This document shows positions 1-5,474 of a DNA stretch of 12,022 nucleotides, piece by piece; position 1 is the stretch's first letter; each line of letters starts with the position of its first letter. Source of the DNA: an uncultured Novosphingobium sp. (GTDB taxonomy: Bacteria; Pseudomonadota; Alphaproteobacteria; Sphingomonadales; Sphingomonadaceae); the NCBI GenBank assembly GCA_938005655.1, contig CALLNA010000211.1, forward strand, positions 1 through 12,022, written 5' to 3'. The notes under the pieces were generated by a model. The model searched no databases. It saw only the letters and a program-made list of their open reading frames with translations, and had not been told where the DNA came from. The position numbers were made by a program, and so were the translations under genes.

Positions 1-411
1 CCAGCCGAGCAGCGCGGCGAGCATCTGGCCGGTCTGGTTGCTGTCGTCGTCGATCGCCTGCTTGCCGAGGATCACCATGCCCGGCTGCTCCTCGTCCGCG
101 ATGGCCTTGAGCAGCTTGGCGACGGCGAGCGGCTCCGCCACGCCATCATGCACCACCAGGATCGCCCGGTCCGCGCCCATGGCCAGCGCGGTGCGCAGCG
201 TCTCCTGCGCCTTGGCCTCACCAATGGAGACCGCGACGATCTCGGTCGCGACGCCCTTCTCCTTGAGACGGATCGCTTCCTCGACCGCGATCTCGTCAAA
301 AGGATTCATGCTCTGCTTGACGTTGGCAAGGTCGACGCCCGAACCGTCCGCCTTCACACGGGGCTTCAAATTATAGTCAAGAACCCGCTTCACGGGGACC
401 AGGATTTTCAT
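1..411 (-). CDS. etfB: Electron transfer flavoprotein subunit beta (partial, C-terminus off the left edge)
   Basis: The beta subunit pairs with EtfA to form the FAD-containing flavoprotein that passes electrons from acyl-CoA and related dehydrogenases to ETF:quinone oxidoreductase. The first 137 codons are visible, starting MKILVPVKRVLDYNLKPRVK, followed by SMNPFDEIAVEEAIRLKEKG (residues about 34-53) and an AILGKQAIDDDSNQTGQMLA-like stretch read here as VILGKQAIDDDSNQTGQ near the edge. These are hallmark EtfB sequences, and the full family length is about 249 residues. The ATG at 411 is preceded by GGAGAG at 419-424, 7 bases away, which fixes the start. It lies 55 bases downstream of the GFA-family gene on the same strand, so it may be co-transcribed with sucC, and a possible promoter of its own sits in that gap. 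etfA would be expected just beyond the left edge but cannot be seen. Confidence 0.95.
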   Translation of the reverse strand, partial: MKILVPVKRVLDYNLKPRVKADGSGVDLANVKQSMNPFDEIAVEEAIRLKEKGVATEIVAVSIGEAKAQETLRTALAMGADRAILVVHDGVAEPLAVAKLLKAIADEEQPGMVILGKQAIDDDSNQTGQMLAALLGW

Positions 412-443
412 GAGGGATCTCTCCATCGAAACAGGGCCGGATT

Positions 444-470
444 GTTATGACGCATTACATTTCCCGTCAA
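444..470 (-). promoter_or_regulatory. Candidate sigma70-type promoter for etfB
   Basis: On the minus strand TTGACG (465-470, 5 of 6 to the -35 consensus) is followed after 15 bases by CATAAC (444-449, 4 of 6 to the -10 consensus). The region is AT-rich against its surroundings and lies just before etfB. The -35 box overlaps the stop codon of the upstream GFA gene. The spacer is 2 bases shorter than ideal, so this is a candidate only. Confidence 0.35.
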
Positions 471-934
471 ACCCCTTTGCGCTCGGCAAAGGCGGCGATC
501 AACGCAGCATAGGTATCAAGCGGAGGGAATTCGGCAAAGCTGTGGGAAGCGCCGGTCAGGGCCCAGGGCAGCGCCGCAGATGCATAAGTCTCGACGAAGG
601 GCCGCTCGCGGGGCGGATCGTCGAGCAGGGTGGTGCGGATGTTGACGATATGATCGAGGCCCTCGGGCCGCGTGAACATCCAGCTGAGGCAATGCGGGCA
701 GTGAAAGTGCCGTGTGGGGCCATGCATGCCGCCGATGACGGGCTCGCCTTCCAGAATCGCGAACTTGTCGGCGAGATAGCAGCTGGAGAGGGAGTAAGCG
801 CTCGCGGACATGCGCTGGCAGCCGTGACAATGGCAGGCCGCGGTGAACAGCGGCGCGCCGGTGACGCAAAAGCGCACCCGGCCGCAGCGGCATCCGCCTT
901 CGCGAGATGCAGCCGCGGCCGGCGTTTGGCTCAC
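467..934 (-). CDS. GFA family (Mss4-like fold) zinc-binding protein
   Basis: A 155-residue protein with the cysteine pattern of the GFA family (named for glutathione-dependent formaldehyde-activating enzyme). CRC is at residues 15-17, a CHCHGC cluster at 34-39, and HFHCPHC ending at Cys79 and Cys82; these form the zinc sites of the Mss4-like beta fold. The biochemical role of most family members is not established, and the formaldehyde/glutathione activity should not be assumed. The start is GTG at 934, overlapping the sucC stop as GTGA (931-934), which indicates translational coupling to sucC. There is no signal peptide, so it is probably cytoplasmic. Its position between sucC and etfB does not give its substrate. 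Confidence 0.85.
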   Translation of the reverse strand: MSQTPAAAASREGGCRCGRVRFCVTGAPLFTAACHCHGCQRMSASAYSLSSCYLADKFAILEGEPVIGGMHGPTRHFHCPHCLSWMFTRPEGLDHIVNIRTTLLDDPPRERPFVETYASAALPWALTGASHSFAEFPPLDTYAALIAAFAERKGV

Positions 935-2130
935 GAGACCTTCTTCACCTCGGCCACGATCTTCCGGGCCGCATCGCCCAGATCATCGGCCGGCACGATG
1001 GCGAGGCCGGACGAGGCGAGGATATCCTTGCCCTGCTGCACGTTGGTGCCCTCCAGGCGGACGACCAGCGGAACCGAGAGGTTCACTTCCTTGGCGGCAG
1101 CCACGATGCCCTCGGCGATGATGTCGCAGCGCATGATGCCGCCGAAGATGTTGACGAGGATGCCCTTCACCGCCGGATCGCTCAGAATGATCTTGAACGC
1201 GGCCGTCACCTTCTCCTTGGAGGCGCCGCCGCCCACATCGAGGAAGTTGGCCGGGAACATGCCGTTGAGCTTGATGATGTCCATCGTCGCCATGGCGAGG
1301 CCCGCGCCGTTGACCATGCAGCCGATGTCGCCGTCGAGCTTGATGTAGGCGAGGTCGTACTTGCTGGCCTCGACCTCGGCCGGGTCCTCCTCGGTCTCGT
1401 CGCGCAGGGCGGCGACGTCGGGGTGGCGGAAGATCGCGTTCGAATCGAAGCTGACCTTGGCGTCGAGCACCAGGATCTGGCCGTCAGTGGTCTCGATCAG
1501 CGGGTTGATCTCCAGCATCGACATGTCGGTGGCGATGAAGGCGTCGTAGAGCTGGGCGGCGACCTTCTGGGCCTGCTTGTTGAGATCGCCCTTGAGCTTG
1601 AGCGCGAAGGCCACGGCGCGGCCGTGGTGCGGCTGGAAGCCTTCGGCCGGATCGATGACGATGGTGCGGATCTTCTCGGGGGTCGAATGGGCGACCTCCT
1701 CGATGTCCATGCCGCCCTCGGTCGAGACGATCATCGCGATGCGGCCGGTCTTCCGGTCGACCAGCATCGAGAGGTAGTATTCCTTGGCGATGTCGGCGCC
1801 GTCGGTCACGTAGAGGCGGTTGACCTGCTTGCCGGCCTCGCCGGTCTGGACCGTGACGAGCGTGTTGCCGAGCATCTCGGCGGCATTGGCCTTGACCTCG
1901 TCCAGCGACTTCGAGAGGCGGACGCCGCCCTTGGCGTCGGGACCCAGCTCCTTGAACTTGCCCTTGCCGCGGCCGCCGGCATGGATCTGCGCCTTCACCA
2001 CGTAGAGCGGCCCGGGCAGCTTCTTCGCGGCTTCGACCGCCTCGTCGACGGTGAGCGCGGCATAGCCGGCCGGCACGGCCACCCCGAACTTCGCGAGCAG
2101 TTCCTTGGCCTGATATTCGTGGACGTTCAT
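931..2130 (-). CDS. sucC: Succinyl-CoA synthetase (ADP-forming) subunit beta
   Basis: The beta subunit of the TCA-cycle enzyme that converts succinyl-CoA to succinate with formation of a nucleoside triphosphate; it works as a heterotetramer with SucD in the cytoplasm. The 399-residue product is full length. It begins MNVHEYQAKELLAKFGV, the typical N-terminus, with the ATP-grasp domain over residues 1 to about 240 (VVKAQIHAGGRGKGK near 44-58, MLEINPLI near 207-214) and the CoA-ligase-type C-terminal domain containing NGAGLAMATMD, LDVGGGASKEKV and NIFGGIMRCD. The start is the ATG at 2130 with AGGA 10 bases upstream. Longer in-frame extensions to 2241 lack family similarity. It is the first gene of the leftward block and its stop overlaps the GFA start. 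sucD does not follow immediately, so it must be encoded elsewhere. Confidence 0.98.
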   Translation of the reverse strand: MNVHEYQAKELLAKFGVAVPAGYAALTVDEAVEAAKKLPGPLYVVKAQIHAGGRGKGKFKELGPDAKGGVRLSKSLDEVKANAAEMLGNTLVTVQTGEAGKQVNRLYVTDGADIAKEYYLSMLVDRKTGRIAMIVSTEGGMDIEEVAHSTPEKIRTIVIDPAEGFQPHHGRAVAFALKLKGDLNKQAQKVAAQLYDAFIATDMSMLEINPLIETTDGQILVLDAKVSFDSNAIFRHPDVAALRDETEEDPAEVEASKYDLAYIKLDGDIGCMVNGAGLAMATMDIIKLNGMFPANFLDVGGGASKEKVTAAFKIILSDPAVKGILVNIFGGIMRCDIIAEGIVAAAKEVNLSVPLVVRLEGTNVQQGKDILASSGLAIVPADDLGDAARKIVAEVKKVS

Positions 2131-2246
2131 GGGCGGTGCTTCCTGTTGCGGTTTTTCCGGGGAGGAACGGGCGGATTTGTGCGCCGCCGCATAAGCACAG
2201 TCTCGCCGCCTTGAAAAGGCCCGGAAGGGAAGCCAAGTCATGTCCG
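2131..2246. promoter_or_regulatory. Divergent intergenic region between sucC and the CysQ-like gene
   Basis: These 116 bases separate two divergently read genes, so promoters for both blocks should lie here. I could not find a well-matched -35/-10 pair in either direction. Visible elements are a purine-rich stretch with GGGAAG at 2227-2232 (plus strand) and the sucC ribosome site, AGGA read on minus at 2141-2144. Confidence 0.5.
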
Positions 2247-3026
2247 ATGATCGACCGCGCCCGCCTGGAAAAGATCGTTCGCGCGGCGGGCGACCTGGCG
2301 CTCGGCGCCTGGCCCGGCGCGGGGCACGCCCTGGAGATCTGGGAGAAGAGCCCGAACAACCCGGTCTGCGCCGCCGACCTCGCGGTCGACGCCTTCCTCC
2401 GCCGCGAGCTGAGCGCGCCGCTGCCCGCCGCCGGCTGGCTCTCGGAGGAGACCGCCGATGCGCCCGAGCGGCTGGAGGGCGGGCTGATCTGGCTGGTCGA
2501 TCCGATCGACGGCACCCGCGACTTCATCCGCGGGCGGACCGGCTGGGCGGTCTCGGTCGCGCTGATCAGCGCGGGGCGGCCGCTGTTCGGGATGCTCTGC
2601 GCGCCGGCCCGGAACGAGTTCTGGCACGGCGAATCCGGCCAGGGTTCCTGGCGCAACGGCGAGCGGCTGGTCGCCTCCACCCGCCGCGCGCTGCCTGGCG
2701 CGCGCGTCCCCGCCGACAGCCTGGCCGCGCCCGACAGGGACCTCGTCACGGTCGACAAGCCGAACTCGATCGCGCTGCGGATCGCCATGGTCGCGGCGGA
2801 CGAGGCCGACCTCCTCGCCACGCTGCGCTGGGGCTATGAATGGGACATCGGCGCCGCGGCCCTGATCGCGCGCGAGGCCGGGGCGGAAGTGACCGACGCC
2901 TTCGGCCAGCCGCTCAACTACAACAAGCGCGACCCCCGCGCCTTCGGCGTCCTCGTCACCGCGCCGGCGATCCACGCGGCAGCGGTCGAGCGCCTGGCCG
3001 AGCGGGCGCGCAAGCTGGCCGGGTAG
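2247..3026 (+). CDS. Inositol monophosphatase superfamily phosphatase (CysQ/HisN-like)
   Basis: A 259-residue metal-dependent phosphatase of the FIG/IMPase superfamily. Visible motifs are AADLAVD (42-48), the SEE acidic ligands (66-68), DPIDGTRDF (85-93, the metal- and phosphate-binding signature) and YEWDIGAAALIAREAG (197-212, with Asp200 as a metal ligand). DGTRDF resembles the DGT[KR][ED]F of 3'(2'),5'-bisphosphate nucleotidases (CysQ) more than the DGTxNF of inositol phosphatases. The substrate could be PAP, inositol phosphate or histidinol phosphate and is not settled by sequence. Where the family usually has Thr in the first motif, Cys41 is found here. The start is taken as ATG 2247; the better-spaced ribosome site serves an out-of-frame ATG at 2240. 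It lies 42 bases upstream of, and in the same frame as, the CorC-like gene. Confidence 0.85.
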   Translation: MIDRARLEKIVRAAGDLALGAWPGAGHALEIWEKSPNNPVCAADLAVDAFLRRELSAPLPAAGWLSEETADAPERLEGGLIWLVDPIDGTRDFIRGRTGWAVSVALISAGRPLFGMLCAPARNEFWHGESGQGSWRNGERLVASTRRALPGARVPADSLAAPDRDLVTVDKPNSIALRIAMVAADEADLLATLRWGYEWDIGAAALIAREAGAEVTDAFGQPLNYNKRDPRAFGVLVTAPAIHAAAVERLAERARKLAG

Positions 3027-3068
3027 CGCGGCTTTGCGCGGCCGGGCAATTCTGCTAGCCCAAGCCCT

Positions 3069-4397
3069 GTGACACCTTTTCCCTGGTTCGACGTCCTGGC
3101 GATCGCCGGACTGATCCTGCTCAACGGCCTGTTCTCGATGTCCGAGCTGGCGATCGTCTCGGCGCGGCCGGCGCGGCTCAAGGTGGCGGCCGAGGCCGGC
3201 AGCCGTGGCGCGCGGGTCGCGCTGGACCTGGCCGAGGAGCCGGGCAAGTTCCTCTCGACCGTGCAGATCGGCATCACCCTCGTCGGGATCATCGCCGGCG
3301 CCTATTCGGGATCGAGCCTGGGCGGCCCGGTGGGCGAGCGGCTCGCCGCGCTCGGCGTGCCGGCGCGCTTCGCCGGGGAGGCCGGCTTCGCCCTGGTCAT
3401 CGCGCTCACCACCTACGGCAGCCTGGTGGTGGGCGAGTTGGTGCCCAAGCAGATCGCCCTGCGCCTGGCCGAGCCGATCGCCATCGCCGCCGCCCGGCCG
3501 ATGGTCCTGCTGGCCAAGGTCACCGCGCCGCTGGTCTGGCTGCTGCGGACCTCGTCCGACGTCCTCCTGCGCCTGGTCGGCCAGCGCCAGGCGAGCACGC
3601 AGCAGGTCACGGCCGACGAGCTTCACCTGATGTTCGCCGAGGCGACCCGCTCGGGCGTGATCGAGGAGGACGAGCGCCAGATCATGAGCGGGATCATGCG
3701 CCTGGCCGACCGTCCGGTGCGCGAGCTGATGACCCCGCGCACCGAGCTCGACACGATCGAGCGCTCGGCGACCGAGGCCGAGGTCCGCGCGGCGATTCGG
3801 GAGAGCCCGCATTCGCTGCTGCCGGTCGCCGACGGCTCGCCCGACAACATCGTCGGCGTGCTCAAGGTACGCGAGGTGCTCGCCGTCCTGCTCGCCGGGC
3901 GGCCGCTCGACATCGGCCAGCTCATGCGCAAGGCCGAGGTCGTGCCCGACCAGCTCGACGCGATGGACGCGCTCAAGCTGCTCCAGCAGTCGGACGTCGC
4001 CATGGCCATGGTCCACGACGAGTACGGGCACCTCGAAGGGATCGTGACCCCCGCCGACCTGCTAACCGCGATCGTCGGCAACTTCGTCAGCCACCTCGAC
4101 GAGGGGGACGAGCCGATGGTGGTCGAGCGCCACGACGGCTCGCTGCTGATCTCCGGCGCCCTGCCGGCCGACGCCCTGGCCCACCGGCTCGACATCGAGC
4201 TGCCCGACGACCGGGACTACGCGACGGCGGCCGGCTATGCCCTGTCGGTGCTCAAGCGCCTGCCGGGCGAGGGCGAATGGTTCGCTGACCAGGACTGGCG
4301 CTTCGAGGTCGTCGACATGGACGGCCGCAAGATCGACAAGCTGCTGGCGAGCCGCCTGCGCAAGCCCAAGGCCGAGACGGACGAGGGCGAAGGGTAG
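3069..4397 (+). CDS. CNNM/DUF21-CBS-CorC_HlyC membrane protein (hemolysin family, PaeA/YtfL- or CorC-type)
   Basis: A 442-residue inner-membrane protein. An N-terminal CNNM (DUF21) transmembrane domain spans residues 1 to about 185, with hydrophobic segments near 6-30, 61-80, 104-124 and 134-160 and the signature LLNGLFSMSELAIVSARPAR. A CBS pair follows at about 210-335 (RELMTPRTELDTI near 218-230, VHDEYGHLEGIVTPADLL near 305-322), then a CorC_HlyC domain at about 347-430. Family members are linked to Mg2+/Co2+ resistance or efflux, or to polyamine export (PaeA). The 'hemolysin' label is historical and no toxin role is implied; the substrate cannot be read from sequence. The start is GTG at 3069 with no clear Shine-Dalgarno sequence; no upstream in-frame start exists after the previous gene's stop at 3024. 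It converges on the lipoprotein gene. Confidence 0.92.
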   Translation: MTPFPWFDVLAIAGLILLNGLFSMSELAIVSARPARLKVAAEAGSRGARVALDLAEEPGKFLSTVQIGITLVGIIAGAYSGSSLGGPVGERLAALGVPARFAGEAGFALVIALTTYGSLVVGELVPKQIALRLAEPIAIAAARPMVLLAKVTAPLVWLLRTSSDVLLRLVGQRQASTQQVTADELHLMFAEATRSGVIEEDERQIMSGIMRLADRPVRELMTPRTELDTIERSATEAEVRAAIRESPHSLLPVADGSPDNIVGVLKVREVLAVLLAGRPLDIGQLMRKAEVVPDQLDAMDALKLLQQSDVAMAMVHDEYGHLEGIVTPADLLTAIVGNFVSHLDEGDEPMVVERHDGSLLISGALPADALAHRLDIELPDDRDYATAAGYALSVLKRLPGEGEWFADQDWRFEVVDMDGRKIDKLLASRLRKPKAETDEGEG

Positions 4398-4408
4398 GGA
4401 TCAGACAG

Positions 4409-4518
4409 GACCGTCATGCTGGACTTGTTTCAGCATCCATGGTGCAGCCTATCCAAACGAACAACGGTCGCATGGGTGACTGGCGCCATGACCCTGAAGC
4501 AAGTTCAGGGTGACGGTC
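4409..4518. repeat. Pair of inverted REP/BIME-like palindromic units between convergent genes
   Basis: Two related units lie head to head. The first (about 4412-4442) has the hairpin TGCTG (4417-4421) / CAGCA (4431-4435) around an ACTTG-containing loop. The second (about 4487-4515) has a perfect 8-bp stem, ACCCTGAA (4491-4498) with TTCAGGGT (4504-4511), around the 5-base loop GCAAG. Their outer ends, GACCGTCA (4409-4416) and TGACGGTC (4511-4518), are exact reverse complements, so the whole 110 bp can fold into one cruciform-like structure. Lying between the CorC-like stop and the lipoprotein stop, it could act as a two-way transcription stop or mRNA stabiliser. There is no U-tract for a classical intrinsic terminator. 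Confidence 0.85.
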
Positions 4519-4536
4519 GCCTGCGTATCGGGAGCC

Positions 4537-4956
4537 TCAGGCCCCCGTGGTCGAGGTCTGCGCCTCGCGGCCGTCGCCCTGGGGGGCGGAGAGGATGTCG
4601 CGGGTAACGGCGCCCTTGCTGACGGTGTTGGTGCCCGGATCGCCCACGGTCGAGCGGATGCCGGTGTCGGGATTGCCGGCGCGGCTCAGCGCGTTCTTCT
4701 CGACGTCGCTGCGGGCCTGCGGGCCGCCGAACAGCGCTTCGAGGGTCTGCTGCTGGAGGTTGCTCTCGGCCGGGCGCGGGGCGCCGGGCTGGGGCGGCTG
4801 GAGCGCGAAATCGGGCGGGACCACCAGCGGCGCCTGGCGTTGCACGGCGAACTCGTCGGGCCGGTCGCGGTTGAACAGGCCGCCACCGTGGCCGCAGCCG
4901 GCGAGCATCGCGGTGCCCGCGGTCAGGAGGACGAGGGTGGTCTTGCGCATGGTCAT
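4537..4956 (-). CDS. DUF3035-type (BamF-like) lipoprotein
   Basis: A 139-residue predicted outer-membrane lipoprotein. The N-terminus MTMRKTTLVLLTAGTAML is a short basic-hydrophobic signal ending in the lipobox LAGC, with the acylated Cys at residue 21. The mature part has PDEFAVQRQAPLVVPPDF (residues about 33-50) and a proline-rich stretch, the pattern of the DUF3035 family. That family is reported as BamF of the beta-barrel assembly machinery in Caulobacter-type alphaproteobacteria; a BamF role here is by family only. The start ATG 4956 shares its A with the lspA stop (TGATG), with GGAG at 4962-4965, 5 bases upstream; ATG 4950 is an alternative two codons in. It is the last gene of the leftward block, and the neighbouring LspA would cleave its signal peptide. 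Confidence 0.83.
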   Translation of the reverse strand: MTMRKTTLVLLTAGTAMLAGCGHGGGLFNRDRPDEFAVQRQAPLVVPPDFALQPPQPGAPRPAESNLQQQTLEALFGGPQARSDVEKNALSRAGNPDTGIRSTVGDPGTNTVSKGAVTRDILSAPQGDGREAQTSTTGA

Positions 4957-5474
4957 CAAGTCTCCGAGGCGGGTTCGGCCTGTTCCGGTTCGCGCTTTTC
5001 GCGCGAAAGCAGCGAACGGGCAAGGATAATCAGGACGCCGATGGTGATCGCCGCATCGGCCAGGTTGAAGATCAGGAACGGCCGCCATTCGCCGAAGTGC
5101 AGGTCGGCATAGTCGATCACGAAGCCGGCGGTCGAACGGTCGACGATATTGCCGAGCGCCCCGCCGAGCACCAGCGCCAGGGCGGCGATGTCGCCCAGCT
5201 TCCGCTCGCGCAGCATCCATACCGTGACGAAGATGGCGATGGCGGCGGTGACGCCGACCAGGATCCAGCGCCCGGCGTTCGATTGCGCGGTGAACAGGCC
5301 GAGGCTGACGCCGTAGTTCTCGGTCCAGGTCAGGTTGAACACCGGCAGCAGATAGATCTGGCGCACGATCTGGAGCTGGAGCGGCCCGACCATCAGCCAC
5401 TTGACGAACTGGTCGAGGATGAAGACCAGCGCGGCGAGGCCGAGCCCGAGATAGTGGTTGCGGGCGACGGTCAC
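4956..5474 (-). CDS. lspA: Lipoprotein signal peptidase (signal peptidase II)
   Basis: A 172-residue inner-membrane aspartyl peptidase that removes signal peptides from diacylglyceryl-modified prolipoproteins. It has four hydrophobic segments (about 8-28, 68-88, 95-110, 133-153), the N-terminal DQFVKW (21-26), NYGVSLG (53-59), the catalytic GNIVDR (Asp112) and FNLAD (Asp140), and VIDYADLHFGEW between them. The start is GTG at 5474: it overlaps the ileS stop as GTGA, and GGAG (5483-5486) sits 8 bases upstream. A longer in-frame reading to 5570 would add an Arg-rich stretch unlike the family. The length agrees with the usual 160-175 residues. The highly charged tail (residues 157-172) is probably cytoplasmic. 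Confidence 0.97.
   Translation of the reverse strand: MTVARNHYLGLGLAALVFILDQFVKWLMVGPLQLQIVRQIYLLPVFNLTWTENYGVSLGLFTAQSNAGRWILVGVTAAIAIFVTVWMLRERKLGDIAALALVLGGALGNIVDRSTAGFVIDYADLHFGEWRPFLIFNLADAAITIGVLIILARSLLSREKREPEQAEPASET

Noticed and set aside
907..2214. Long plus-strand open frame opposite sucC
   Set aside because: Register antisense of a high-GC gene; the translation is a low-complexity Asp/Gly/Val/His-rich string with no family features.
1484..2821. Minus-strand 445-codon frame spanning the sucC start and the divergent region
   Set aside because: Out of frame with sucC and antisense to the CysQ-like gene; Arg/Ser/Gly-rich and without motifs.
2238..4031. 597-codon minus-strand open frame opposite the CysQ-like and CorC-like genes
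   Set aside because: It crosses two well-supported genes and has the Arg/Asp/Gly-rich composition of a high-GC shadow frame.
2247..4397. A CysQ-CorC fusion broken by a stop, since both genes are in the same frame
   Set aside because: Each encodes a complete protein of normal family length, separated by a TAG and 14 non-conserved codons; the shared frame has a one-in-three chance.
4487..4518. Intrinsic terminator for the convergent genes
   Set aside because: The hairpin is good but no run of T follows it in either direction, so it is listed as a repeat that may stop transcription by other means.
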